From JANNNF01 sp963772935 (lineage in GTDB: Bacteria; Pseudomonadota; Alphaproteobacteria; Rhodobacterales; Rhodobacteraceae): 64,000 nt of DNA. Each line of letters begins with the position of its first letter. The first letter of the stretch is position 1. The notes below the pieces were generated by a model. It saw only the letters and a list, made by a program, of their open reading frames with translations, had not been told where the DNA came from and did not search any database. The position numbers and the translations under genes were made by a program. Shown here piece after piece: positions 26,990 to 35,055 of the stretch. Where the stretch lies: contig CAVYZK010000001.1 of the NCBI GenBank assembly GCA_963772935.1, positions 1 through 64,000 of the forward strand, written 5' to 3'.

Positions 26990-27460
26990 ATGCCCACGAC
27001 AACCACTGATCTTTACCGGGCGGTCCACAAGGACAATATCCAGACCCCTTTTGTGGTGCAGGGCGCGCCAAAGGAAGGTGTGCTGGAACCGCGTTGGATC
27101 GACAGCACCTATATCTCGGGCGGGGTTGAACGGACCAGCCGGGCCGATGTGAAATACAAGGTCAACAAGACCACTGGCGAGCGTGAGGTGCAGACCGGCG
27201 GCGGCACCTCTATGCACGATGCCGAGGGCATGTTGGGGTTCGGGTTCTTCAAGTATTTTTACGTGCCCAATGGCACGGAATTTCCCGATAGCCTGATCGT
27301 CACCGGGGGCGGCGAGAAAACCTGGAACAAATCCCACACCGTCAAAGCCGCGCATTACCAGATCGAGGTGCGCGTGCCGATGACCCCCGCCGCGTTCAAA
27401 GGGGCGCTCGACAACTTCGCCCGCAACGCTGTTGCCCGGCAAGTTGCCCTCGCGAAATAG
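26990..27460 (+). CDS. Tse2-like ADP-ribosyltransferase toxin
   Basis: 156 residues, ATG 26990 after GGGAGG. The sequence follows Pseudomonas aeruginosa Tse2, a cytoplasm-acting toxin delivered by a type VI system: LYRAVHKDN at the N-terminus, GGTSMHDAEGM in the middle, VPNGTEFPDSL, NKSHTVKAAHYQI and the closing LDNFARNAVARQ. These are the blocks conserved in the family as I know it. No signal peptide or adaptor domain is present. A small gene matching the Tse2 immunity protein follows 11 bases later. No secretion genes occur in the window, so delivery is unknown and an intracellular toxin-antitoxin role is possible. Confidence 0.82.
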   Translation: MPTTTTDLYRAVHKDNIQTPFVVQGAPKEGVLEPRWIDSTYISGGVERTSRADVKYKVNKTTGEREVQTGGGTSMHDAEGMLGFGFFKYFYVPNGTEFPDSLIVTGGGEKTWNKSHTVKAAHYQIEVRVPMTPAAFKGALDNFARNAVARQVALAK

Positions 27461-27471
27461 GAACAGACCTG

Positions 27472-27696
27472 ATGGCCGATATCAACGACAGCACCCTTAT
27501 CATCGTCATTCAGGCGCTGGAGGCCGAAATGAAGCGCTTTCGCGCCATCCCGGACAGTGATCTGGTGCCCGGGGATGAGATTTACTATGACGATATGTCA
27601 CGCGCGGCACTGGATCTGAAACACGCATATGCCGCCGCCGCCAAGGAAGACCCCGATCTGCCTCCCTATCCACAACTGGTGGCGCGGCGCAGCTAA
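27472..27696 (+). CDS. Tsi2-like immunity/antitoxin protein
   Basis: 74 residues, start after GGAACAGACCTG. It resembles Tsi2, the dimeric helical protein that binds and blocks Tse2: TLIIVIQALEAEMKRF in the first helix and, most tellingly, DLKHAYAAAAKEDPDLPPYPQLV at the end in short blocks (DLK.AY..A and LPPY..L) shared with Tsi2. Acidic residues (VPGDEIYYDD) fit its contact surface. Its position right after the toxin gene supports the pair. Confidence 0.8.
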   Translation: MADINDSTLIIVIQALEAEMKRFRAIPDSDLVPGDEIYYDDMSRAALDLKHAYAAAAKEDPDLPPYPQLVARRS

Positions 27697-27771
27697 GCGG
27701 TATCACGACCTTACCAACCCGGCGTGATTGGTTTAACCCTGTCTTTGCAGGCTTTGCCATAAGGTGCGGTT

Positions 27772-28692
27772 ATGAACTCGCTGACGCTGAAACAACTGCG
27801 CTATTTTGAGGCGCTTGCCCGCCATGGCCATTTTGGCCGGGCGGCAGATGCCTGCGCCATCTCGCAACCTGCCTTGTCGATGCAGATCAAGGAACTGGAA
27901 GATGCGCTTGGCGCCACCTTGTTTGAACGCGGCCCAAGGCAGGTGCGGCTGACCAATTTTGGCGAGGATTTTGCGCTGCGGGTGCGTGATATTCTGCGAT
28001 CCGTGGGCGAATTGGGCGATCTGGCACGTGCAGCGCAGGGTGGGTTGGTGGGGCGGTTGCGTATCGGGGTGATCCCCACCGTCGCGCCCTATCTGTTGCC
28101 CACCATCGTCGGCAACCTGATCCACATGAACCCCGCACTTGATATCCATGTCCGCGAAACCGTAACCCCCAACTTGATCAGAGAGTTGGAGGCAGGTCGT
28201 CTGGATGCGGCCTTGGTGGCGCTGCCGATATCAGAGCCTGCGCTGACCGAAGTGGCGCTGTTCAAAGAGGATTTCGTTCTGGTACGCCCAGAGGAAGACC
28301 GGGCCAAACCAGTGCCCAGCCGTGAAATGCTGCGGGAAATGCGGCTGTTGCTGCTGGAGGAGGGGCATTGCTTTCGCGATCAGGCGCTGTCGTTCTGCAA
28401 CATGCAAAGCGCCGACCCGCGCGAATTGCTGGATGGCAGTTCACTGTCCACGCTGGTGCAGATGGTGGGTGCCGGGATTGGCGTGACCCTGATCCCGGAA
28501 ATGGCGGTGGCGGTGGAAACGCGGTCAGCCTCGGTCGCAATTTCGCGGCTTAGAACGCCGCAGCCATCACGCACCATCGGCATGATCTGGCGCAAGACCA
28601 ACCCGTTGGGCAAGCAGCTTGCCCAAGTGGCCGACGTGGTCCGCCAATCGGCAGAGGCTTTGCGCCTGTCGCACCGGTCCGTGCCTGACTGA
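27772..28692 (+). CDS. oxyR: Peroxide-sensing LysR regulator OxyR
   Basis: 306 residues. N-terminal LysR winged helix (LKQLRYFEALARHGHFGRAA in the usual position, then SQPALSMQIKELE). The regulatory domain has the two redox cysteines with the OxyR spacing in EEGHCFRDQALSFC (about residues 200 and 209), equivalent to Cys199 and Cys208 of E. coli. Oxidation forms a disulphide that turns on peroxide defence genes. No catalase or peroxiredoxin gene lies beside it here. Confidence 0.92.
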   Translation: MNSLTLKQLRYFEALARHGHFGRAADACAISQPALSMQIKELEDALGATLFERGPRQVRLTNFGEDFALRVRDILRSVGELGDLARAAQGGLVGRLRIGVIPTVAPYLLPTIVGNLIHMNPALDIHVRETVTPNLIRELEAGRLDAALVALPISEPALTEVALFKEDFVLVRPEEDRAKPVPSREMLREMRLLLLEEGHCFRDQALSFCNMQSADPRELLDGSSLSTLVQMVGAGIGVTLIPEMAVAVETRSASVAISRLRTPQPSRTIGMIWRKTNPLGKQLAQVADVVRQSAEALRLSHRSVPD

Positions 28693-28701
28693 CACAGCAG
28701 G

Positions 28702-30504
28702 TTATGCCGGCGCATCCTCGTCATCAGCGGGCGGCGGATTGGCGGCGGCAGACCTTGCCTCTGCCTCCGACAGCGACCGGACCGTGAATTTGACGCGTAG
28801 GGTGTACATGTCGTTCTCGGTCATGGTCGTGCTCTCGGCGGCCAATTGCTGCCCGAAGGCTGCAAGCAGTTGCGACCCAAGTCCGGTGCCCTTTTCGGGC
28901 TGCACCCGGGCGGGCCCGGGTTTGGTGCTGTTGCTGACCTGCATCACCGCGTCGGTTGCATTTTCCCGGCGCAGGCTGATCGTGATGGAGGGCAGGCCAG
29001 TGCCACTAGTGTCAGCGTATTTGATCGCGTTGGTCAGGGCTTCGGTCAGCAGCAGTGACAGTGGAACCGCCTGATCCGGCGTCAGGCGCAGATCATCAAA
29101 GTGGCTGGTCACGTTGAACGCCCGGCCCGGCCCGGTAGCCATTTTCAGGATTTGTCGCACGATATCTGACAACAACTCATCCGCCCGCACATCGGCCAGA
29201 CCGCTCGTCTGGTACAAGCCTCGGTGGATGGTAGCAAGGCTCATCACCCGGTCTTGCAGACCCTTCATCAGCACCTTGGCTTCAGAGCTATGCGACTGCC
29301 GCATCTGCATGTTCATGATGGACGAGATCAATTGCAGGTTGTTTTTGACCCGGTGGTGCACCTCACGCAGCAGCACTTCGCGCTGGTGAACCATGTTTTC
29401 CAACTCTGCCTCATCGTGCAGAATGGTGTCTGTCATCTTGAGATAAGCCTCGCCCACATCGCGAATTTCTGACGCAGCATCGGGCATGTCCAGTTCGGCA
29501 AGCCGGTGATTGCCCGCCGCAAATCCGGTAATCGACTTGCGCAAGGCCCGCACATGCCGCGTCACCAGTCGTTCCGCCGCCAGCATCGCCACCAGCAGGC
29601 TTGCCAACCACATCAGCGCGGGCATCAGATATGGCGACACCCACAGGCTCAACGGCCCGCCGGCCACGATGATCGGCCAACTGCCGATCGCATAAATCGT
29701 GTCCTCGACAAGTGGGAACACTGCAAATATCCGCAGATCACCGGCATTGGAGGTGGCCGTAAACGTGCGCGCCGCGTTTGAGGTCAAATCGGTCAGTGCA
29801 CGATCATTGGGCAAACGGCCCGATGCACCGTCCAACCCAGAGGTTGCGGTCAGAACCGTGCCCTTGGTGTCAAATGTGATCAGAGTGATTGGTTCCAACT
29901 GATCACTGGGGGGGAAGTCGGTTTCGGTCATGTCGGGGCCTTCCAGCACCGCATGCGGCATCGAGATCGACACATACCCCAGATAACTGCCGCCAAAATC
30001 CGTCACCGGATGACCGAAGGCCAGCACGGACTCGCCGGATTCAGCGCCGTCGCGGATCACCACAGTGTCAGGTTTGCGGTCTGCCGACATCTGCCGCAGA
30101 CGGTTGCTTTCAGAAAAATCGACGGCATTGCCATTGGACGTACACTGCGCGTCACCGCTTGCGGGGATGAACGCGACAAAGGAATAGGCGCCGTGTGACT
30201 GGTCTGCCAGACGGCGCAGGGCGGCACTGCATTGCACGGTATCATCGGCCAGGCCCGGAATGGTGATGGCCAAGGCTTCGGCGGCAACGCGCGCGCCCCG
30301 GATCAATCGCGCTTCAGGACCAGCGGCCAGCAGGGTTTCCCCCAACAAAGCGGCGGTGGACCGGGCCTTTGCTTCGTCCATCAACGACCGCGACTGCATG
30401 CCGGAAATCAGCCCAAGCGGCAGCAGCGACACAGCAAAAGCAAATGCCAGGCGAACGCCCAGCATTTGCGAGAACGGCCTTTTGCGCGTCGCAGGCTTCG
30501 TCAT
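28702..30504 (-). CDS. Membrane sensor histidine kinase (HisKA_2 type) of the general stress response
   Basis: 600 residues: a first membrane helix (about 14-36), a periplasmic sensor domain (about 37-275), a second helix (about 278-305), HAMP-like segment, then the phosphorylation motif LREVHHRVKNNLQLISSIMNMQ in pieces (His about 390) and an HATPase domain (LTEALTNAIKYA, GTGLGSQLL). This is the kinase class that phosphorylates PhyR in alphaproteobacteria. Its start overlaps the end of ecfG by four bases, tying it to the stress locus. Confidence 0.88.
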   Translation of the reverse strand: MTKPATRKRPFSQMLGVRLAFAFAVSLLPLGLISGMQSRSLMDEAKARSTAALLGETLLAAGPEARLIRGARVAAEALAITIPGLADDTVQCSAALRRLADQSHGAYSFVAFIPASGDAQCTSNGNAVDFSESNRLRQMSADRKPDTVVIRDGAESGESVLAFGHPVTDFGGSYLGYVSISMPHAVLEGPDMTETDFPPSDQLEPITLITFDTKGTVLTATSGLDGASGRLPNDRALTDLTSNAARTFTATSNAGDLRIFAVFPLVEDTIYAIGSWPIIVAGGPLSLWVSPYLMPALMWLASLLVAMLAAERLVTRHVRALRKSITGFAAGNHRLAELDMPDAASEIRDVGEAYLKMTDTILHDEAELENMVHQREVLLREVHHRVKNNLQLISSIMNMQMRQSHSSEAKVLMKGLQDRVMSLATIHRGLYQTSGLADVRADELLSDIVRQILKMATGPGRAFNVTSHFDDLRLTPDQAVPLSLLLTEALTNAIKYADTSGTGLPSITISLRRENATDAVMQVSNSTKPGPARVQPEKGTGLGSQLLAAFGQQLAAESTTMTENDMYTLRVKFTVRSLSEAEARSAAANPPPADDEDAPA

Positions 30505-31082
30505 ACACTCAGCATCCCGGATTTACTCATCACAGCCTGCGTAACAACATCGGTGTGGGATATGAATTCTTCCCCGGCAGCCAGCCCCATCAGTTCAGCC
30601 AACCGTTTTCGCGCCCGACTGGTGCGGCTTTTGACGGTGCCGATGGCGACGCCCATCATCTCGGCGGTTTGTTCGGTGGAAAACCCCGATGCCCCCACAA
30701 GAATAAGCACCTCGCGGTGTTCCGGCGACAACTGGTCAAACGCGCGCTGAAAGTCATTGAACGCAAGGCGGCCGTCATGTGCAGGAAGCTCGAACAAGGA
30801 TGCGGCGTGCGCTCCTTCGGGATCGGGGACTTCACGACGGTGCTTGCGGCGGTCGGAATAGAACGTGTTGCGCAGGATCGTGAACAGCCAAGCCTGCATG
30901 TTGGTGCCGGCCTGAAATTTGTCGATGTTGGTCCAGGCTTTTACAATCGTGTCCTGCACCAGATCATCTGCCGCCGCCATGTTACGGGTCAAGCTGATGG
31001 CAAAAGCGCGCATCGGCGACAGGTAATGCGTGATTTCATCCCGGGGGTCGGGATGCGGACCGTCTGCATGAAGCGAACCCAT
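30501..31082 (-). CDS. ecfG: EcfG-type (ECF15) extracytoplasmic sigma factor
   Basis: 193 residues. Region 2 is at about 30-95 (LTRNMAAADDLVQDTIVKAW, NMQAWLFTILRN) and region 4 at about 125-175 (LSPEHREVLILVGASGFSTEQTAE, VKSRTSRARKRL). It directs RNA polymerase to GGAAC...CGTT promoters when released from NepR. Its start overlaps the nepR stop and its stop overlaps the kinase start, giving a nepR-ecfG-kinase operon. Confidence 0.93.
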   Translation of the reverse strand: MGSLHADGPHPDPRDEITHYLSPMRAFAISLTRNMAAADDLVQDTIVKAWTNIDKFQAGTNMQAWLFTILRNTFYSDRRKHRREVPDPEGAHAASLFELPAHDGRLAFNDFQRAFDQLSPEHREVLILVGASGFSTEQTAEMMGVAIGTVKSRTSRARKRLAELMGLAAGEEFISHTDVVTQAVMSKSGMLSV

Positions 31083-31249
31083 CAGTTGCCCCGCTCTTTG
31101 TCTTTCAACTGTGCAAGCAGCGCCGCGAACCGGTCAGGAACCTGCTCTTTCAATACATTGTCATACACACGCTTCAGATTTTCGTCGATTTGCTCGGTCA
31201 AACGTGTTTTTTGGGGATCTTTGGGATCTGGTGCCATTTCCTGCTGCAT
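31082..31249 (-). CDS. nepR: Anti-sigma factor NepR
   Basis: 55 residues, too small for most gene finders. The core reads LTEQIDENLKRVYDNVLKEQ then VPDRFAALLAQL, the two helices by which NepR holds EcfG or phosphorylated PhyR. The start at 31249 is taken; ATG 31237, with CAGGAA just before it, is an alternative giving MAPDPKDPQ. The stop shares bases with the ecfG start (TGATG), which couples sigma and anti-sigma synthesis. Confidence 0.92.
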   Translation of the reverse strand: MQQEMAPDPKDPQKTRLTEQIDENLKRVYDNVLKEQVPDRFAALLAQLKDKERGN

Positions 31250-31278
31250 ATTTATTGCTGAGTCCTACTATCCTACAC

Positions 31279-31304
31279 GGAACCAAACGCACGACCACTG
31301 CGTT
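31279..31304 (+). promoter_or_regulatory. EcfG-dependent promoter of phyR
   Basis: GGAAC at 31279-31283 and CGTT at 31301-31304 are separated by exactly 17 bases, the consensus for alphaproteobacterial EcfG. It points to phyR, whose start is 41 bases after the -10 element. Confidence 0.85.
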
Positions 31305-31310
31305 GGTTCC
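31286..31310 (-). promoter_or_regulatory. EcfG-dependent promoter of nepR-ecfG-kinase
   Basis: On the minus strand GGAAC (31310-31306) and CGTT (31289-31286) are 16 bases apart. It overlaps the phyR promoter almost completely and points to nepR, giving autoregulation of the sigma factor operon. Confidence 0.82.
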
Positions 31311-31344
31311 CAAGAAAACGAACAAATAGTTGGGGAGCCTTTCT

Positions 31345-32166
31345 ATGCCACAGTCTACAGCACAGCAGCCGCAGCCAGACCTTGCCGACCTGATCGGCGT
31401 CAATCTGCCCTTTCTGCGCCGCTATGCCCGCGCCTTGACCGGAAGCCAGGATACTGGAGATCGTTATGCCGCCGCCACGCTTGAGGCGATCTTGCTGGAT
31501 GACGTGATCTTTACCCGCACGGCCAATCCCAAGGTCGCCTTGTTTGAGGCCTTCCATCTGGTCTGGTCCAGTGCAGGTGCCCCCGTGGGCACGCCAGACA
31601 GCCGCCTGTCTGCCAGTGCGCAGGCACATATGGCGGGGCTGACCCCCAACACGCGTGAGGCCTTGTTGCTGCATTCCATCGAAGGTTTTCATGTTGGCGA
31701 GATTGCCACGATCATGCAGACCGATGCGGACGAAGTGCTGGGTTTGATCCGTCAGGCTGCTGCTGAAATGGAGTCGTCCGTTGCAGGCCGCGTGATGATC
31801 ATCGAGGATGAGGCGATTATCGCCATGGATATTCAGGCCATCGTGTCTGAAATGGGCCATTCCGTAACAGGCATTGCGCGCACCCGGACCGAGGCTGTGG
31901 CGCTCGCAGCCTCGAACCGGCCAGACCTGATCCTTGCCGACATTCAGCTGGCTGACAATTCGTCAGGCATCGACGCGGTGAATGACATTCTGGCTCAGTT
32001 CGAAGATATCCCGGTGATCTTCATCACCGCCTTCCCCGAACGTCTGCTGACTGGCAAGCGCCCGGAACCTGCCTTTCTGATCACCAAACCGTTTTCCGAA
32101 GATCAGGTCACATCGGCGGTCAGTCAGGCTATGTTCTTTTCCTCGACCGAAACGCTTGTTGGGTAA
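31345..32166 (+). CDS. phyR: General stress response regulator PhyR
   Basis: 273 residues from ATG 31345, after GGGGAG. The N-terminal half is a sigma-like domain (LADLIGVNLPFLRRYARALTG, LLHSIEGFHVGEIATIM) that mimics EcfG and lures NepR away. The C-terminal half is a receiver (VMIIEDEAIIAMDI, phosphoacceptor Asp in DLILADIQLAD, Thr in VIFITAF, Lys in FLITKPF). It is divergent from nepR with shared promoters. Confidence 0.93.
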   Translation: MPQSTAQQPQPDLADLIGVNLPFLRRYARALTGSQDTGDRYAAATLEAILLDDVIFTRTANPKVALFEAFHLVWSSAGAPVGTPDSRLSASAQAHMAGLTPNTREALLLHSIEGFHVGEIATIMQTDADEVLGLIRQAAAEMESSVAGRVMIIEDEAIIAMDIQAIVSEMGHSVTGIARTRTEAVALAASNRPDLILADIQLADNSSGIDAVNDILAQFEDIPVIFITAFPERLLTGKRPEPAFLITKPFSEDQVTSAVSQAMFFSSTETLVG

Positions 32167-32195
32167 GGATTTTGCCCCGGTGGTCCCAAAGGGGA

Positions 32196-32573
32196 CTACC
32201 GGGTTGCAAGCTTTGCAAGAACGGCGTCAGTGTCAAATGGTTGGGACAGCACGTCAAAATCTGGTGTCGGGCCAACCGATTCCGCCTCAATTCCCAGCAT
32301 GACCAAACGCGCACCGCGTTGCACGATTGCGCGCTCCAACGATGATCCTCTGAAATTGCTTGGGCGGGCCGCAACAAACGCTACCTTCAGCTCGCTTACA
32401 TCGACCAACGCCGCTTCTGCATCAGCCGGCATGCGCACAACGATCACGCGCGCGCCACGGTCGTAATCTGCGATCGTCATGGCGATGTCCTGTGCCACCA
32501 ATGCTTCAGTGACAAGCACAAGGTAGATTGATGGATGAACAACAGGTTCACACATAGGGTCAACGGTTGTCAT
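32196..32573 (-). CDS. Degenerate receiver-like protein
   Basis: 125 residues from ATG 32573, with AAGG five bases upstream. Alternating strands and helices (IYLVLVTEALVAQDIAMTIAD, GARVIVVRMPADAE, VAFVAARPSN, GARLVMLGIEAE, FDVLSQPFDTDAVLAKL) have the layout of a response-regulator receiver, but the acidic pocket and phosphoacceptor Asp are not evident (VAFVAARP stands at that place) and only the last Pro-Phe remains of the KPF motif. It converges on phyR, 29 bases away, suggesting a non-phosphorylated partner in the stress pathway; this is inference. Confidence 0.6.
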   Translation of the reverse strand: MTTVDPMCEPVVHPSIYLVLVTEALVAQDIAMTIADYDRGARVIVVRMPADAEAALVDVSELKVAFVAARPSNFRGSSLERAIVQRGARLVMLGIEAESVGPTPDFDVLSQPFDTDAVLAKLATR

Positions 32574-32663
32574 GTACACCTTGTGGCTCCATTCTAAAAA
32601 TAGACCATGGAACCGAAACGGATCGCGCGCATTAAACTATGACATAGAAGGACGATTTTCTGG

Positions 32664-33404
32664 ATGACAATTTCATGTGCCAAATGTCCCTTGCGAAAGC
32701 AGACCTTGTTCATTCCGATGGACGAGGACGAGGTGGGGTTCATGGAAAAGTTCAAGACGGGTGAGTTGACCGTCGCCGCAGGCACCACCATCCTGATGGA
32801 AGGGTCGAACAGCCCTCAGCTTTACACCGTGTTCAGCGGTATGGGCACGCGTTATACGACGCTGGAAAATGGCCGCAGACAGGTGATAAACTTTCTTTTT
32901 CCCGGCGATTTCATAGGCTTGCAAGCCAGCCTGATGGGCGAGATGAAACATTCGGTTGAATCCAGCACCCCGATGGTTCTGTGCGCTTTCAAGCGGGACG
33001 ATCTTTGGAACCTGTTTCGCGCACAGCCAAATCGCGCCTATGACCTGACGTGGATCGCGGCGGTCGAAGAACATTTTCTTGGTGAAACCATCGCCACGCT
33101 GGGTCAGCGGGATGCCGCTCAGCGCATCGCCTGGGCGTTCCTGCGCATGGCGGCACGGCTGCGCGCCTTGGGGTTAGGAAGCACGGGACCACAGGGCACG
33201 ACGGTTCCCCTGCCATTTCGCCAACAAGACCTTGCCGACGCTTTGGGACTGTCACTGGTGCATACCAACAAGACACTTGCCAAATTGCGCGACCGCAAGG
33301 TGGCCACCTGGCACGATGGGATCCTGCATGTGCCCGATCGCAAGGCCCTGGCCGAAATCGCGATGGTCGAACCCGACCCCGAGGAAAAGCGCCCGATCCT
33401 GTAG
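32664..33404 (+). CDS. Crp/Fnr family transcriptional regulator
   Basis: 246 residues. An N-terminal CAKCPLR precedes a cyclic-nucleotide-binding-like beta roll (about 30-145: GTTILMEGSN, RRQVINFLFPGDFIG) and a Crp-type winged helix (about 150-230: PFRQQDLADALGLSLVHTNKTLAKL). The four-Cys set of oxygen-sensing FNR is not complete, so haem, nucleotide or another signal is more likely. No operon partners; it lies beside the stress locus. Confidence 0.85.
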   Translation: MTISCAKCPLRKQTLFIPMDEDEVGFMEKFKTGELTVAAGTTILMEGSNSPQLYTVFSGMGTRYTTLENGRRQVINFLFPGDFIGLQASLMGEMKHSVESSTPMVLCAFKRDDLWNLFRAQPNRAYDLTWIAAVEEHFLGETIATLGQRDAAQRIAWAFLRMAARLRALGLGSTGPQGTTVPLPFRQQDLADALGLSLVHTNKTLAKLRDRKVATWHDGILHVPDRKALAEIAMVEPDPEEKRPIL

Positions 33405-33427
33405 TCGCGCAACTGCGGGAACATTAC

Positions 33428-33916
33428 TCAGGGCACAACCCGGGTTGACAGCATCGCCAGCCGCCCATCGACCACTATCGTGTATGACGACAGACCCACC
33501 ACGTTTGCCCTCACCTCCACACGCAGCGATGCTGGCGTGTCCGACGCTGCCATGGCAAAGCGGTAAGCCACGCCCCACGAGGTTTGAAATTCTTTCACCG
33601 GTGCAGGCTGCATGGCGGTGATCGTGAAATTATTCAGAAAGTCCCGGTCAAAATGCACCACGGTCTCAGACTTTGGGTCCGTGGCCGTGACGGTGATATT
33701 GGCAGGCACCTGCTGTTGCAGCACAACCGGATACCGGACCGAGAATGCGTCATCCCCGACCGTCGCATAGGATTGCGCGCCCCCATTCAGCGCCAGAAAC
33801 GCCCCAACCAACAGACCCACCAAAAGCAGCCACGCCACGCGCTGCGCGCGCCAGAATCCGTGCCCCGGAGCATCCGCTCCGGTGGCATTGACGATATGAT
33901 CAGCAGTGTATGTCAT
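33428..33916 (-). CDS. Membrane-anchored protein of unknown function
   Basis: 162 residues from ATG 33916. One membrane helix (VAWLLLVGLLVGAFLALNG, about 30-50) is followed by an extracytoplasmic domain with a beta-rich pattern (AFSVRYPVVLQQQVPANITVTA, FDRDFLNNFTI, LRVEVRANVVGLSSYTIVVDG). I recognise no family. It is followed downstream by nothing on its strand and preceded by the proline-rich gene; both lie in the stress-gene island. Confidence 0.6.
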   Translation of the reverse strand: MTYTADHIVNATGADAPGHGFWRAQRVAWLLLVGLLVGAFLALNGGAQSYATVGDDAFSVRYPVVLQQQVPANITVTATDPKSETVVHFDRDFLNNFTITAMQPAPVKEFQTSWGVAYRFAMAASDTPASLRVEVRANVVGLSSYTIVVDGRLAMLSTRVVP

Positions 33917-33969
33917 GGAGAATACCTTTGATCGGGGCTTCGGGGTCACCTGTCAGTGCGCCGAAAAGT

Positions 33970-34218
33970 TCAGAGGTCCGACACAGGGAAGGCACGTGGC
34001 ATCGGCGGCAGATCGACCTCGATCCGCTTGATGTCCGGCATTTCCACCGGCGCGTCGGGCGCTATTTCCGGGACGGGATTATCGCCCAACTCACCACCCG
34101 GCAGTTCGGGCTGTGGGATTTCTGGCTGCGGCGTCGTGTCGGGCCGGTCCATAGGCTCGGGCGCACCGGGGGTGGGCGGCAGGTCATTTGGCTGTTTGTC
34201 TGGATGAGTTTGCGACAT
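33970..34218 (-). CDS. Small proline-rich acidic protein
   Basis: 82 residues from ATG 34218 (GGAAAGG upstream). Composition is extreme in Pro, Glu and Asp (QPNDLPPTPGAPEPM, QPEIPQPELPGGEL) and predicts no folded domain. No family recognised. It sits between the membrane-anchored protein and the PPOX-like stress gene on the same strand. Confidence 0.55.
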   Translation of the reverse strand: MSQTHPDKQPNDLPPTPGAPEPMDRPDTTPQPEIPQPELPGGELGDNPVPEIAPDAPVEMPDIKRIEVDLPPMPRAFPVSDL

Positions 34219-34296
34219 GGAATATTCCTTTCCACTGGGATGATTCAGCAAGCGTCAGGGCCGGGTGCAACAACACCCCAACCCTTTGCCCACCGG

Positions 34297-34761
34297 CTAC
34301 AGGGTAAAATGCTCGCCCATATCCGGCTGGTCACCGGTCAGTTTCGCCTTGGCCACGTTGAACATGAACCGCAAGCCAGAGGTCGGCGTGACCCAAGCCT
34401 CGCCGCCCGTTACCGTGAAGGCCAGCAGCCGCAGATCGGGGTCGTCAATGCCGCCGTCAAACCATGTGTCGGCAACCGGGTTCCACAACTCCTCCAGCTT
34501 GGCGCGATCGTCCGAAAGCCGCATGGTGCCTTCGACATGGGCGAACAGGCCATGCGCGCCATCTGCCAGCACATAGGCGCAATCCTTCGGCCCGGCCTCC
34601 ACCGCATCAACCACCTGCGTGCCACGGGCGGTAATGAACCACAGGGTTTCGGCCTGCCGGTCGGCATAATGCGACATGGGCACCAGACGGGACCCGTCGG
34701 TTGCGTCCAACATCCCGGCATTAATGGCCTCGGCGCGGTCCCAGAAAATGTCCTTGGTCAT
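34297..34761 (-). CDS. Pyridoxamine 5'-phosphate oxidase-like general stress protein
   Basis: 154 residues from ATG 34761, after AGGAG. The split beta-barrel pattern of the flavin-binding PNPOx-like stress proteins is visible: MLDATDGSRLVPMSH, ETLWFITARGTQ, YVLADGAHGLFAHVEGTMRL and WFDGGIDDPDLRLLAFT. Members bind FMN/FAD and are induced by stress; the reaction is not established. A strong EcfG promoter lies 65 bases upstream. Confidence 0.83.
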   Translation of the reverse strand: MTKDIFWDRAEAINAGMLDATDGSRLVPMSHYADRQAETLWFITARGTQVVDAVEAGPKDCAYVLADGAHGLFAHVEGTMRLSDDRAKLEELWNPVADTWFDGGIDDPDLRLLAFTVTGGEAWVTPTSGLRFMFNVAKAKLTGDQPDMGEHFTL

Positions 34762-34825
34762 CGTGGTACTCCTGTTCATGGACCCGGCACCTATCAGCGC
34801 CAACAGGTCATTTGTGTCCTGTTCC

Positions 34826-34850
34826 AACGCGCCAGACCGGGCCGGGTTCC
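34826..34850 (-). promoter_or_regulatory. EcfG-dependent promoter of the PNPOx-like gene
   Basis: Minus strand: GGAAC at 34850-34846 and CGTT at 34829-34826 with a 16-base spacer. The start codon of the stress gene is 65 bases further on. Confidence 0.8.
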
Positions 34851-34907
34851 GGGATTTGAGGACCGCAAGGGTCACACTGTGCGAAGGCTGTTGCGAACAA
34901 AGAAAAG

Positions 34908-34934
34908 CCGGGATGGTACAGAGGACCATCCCGG
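34908..34934 (-). terminator. Rho-independent terminator
   Basis: Minus strand: CCGGGATGGT, a seven-base loop, ACCATCCCGG, then CTTTTCTTTGTT. A perfect 10-bp stem with T-rich tail, placed to end transcription of the ferritin-like gene. A second hairpin (CGCCCCGG...CCGGGGCG, 35013-35042) lies closer to that gene. Confidence 0.75.
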
Positions 34935-35055
34935 CAGTGATGCCGTCACGAGGGGAACGCAGACATCTAGCGGACACCAAGAGCAGGCACTCTGTATCCG
35001 CTACAGTGCTAACGCCCCGGAGACCGGCTGGTTCCCGGGGCGTCGCAGATTATTC

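Noticed and set aside
32607..32632. GGAAC-like element upstream of the Crp/Fnr gene
   Set aside because: The -10 position has ATTA in place of CGTT at the required spacing.
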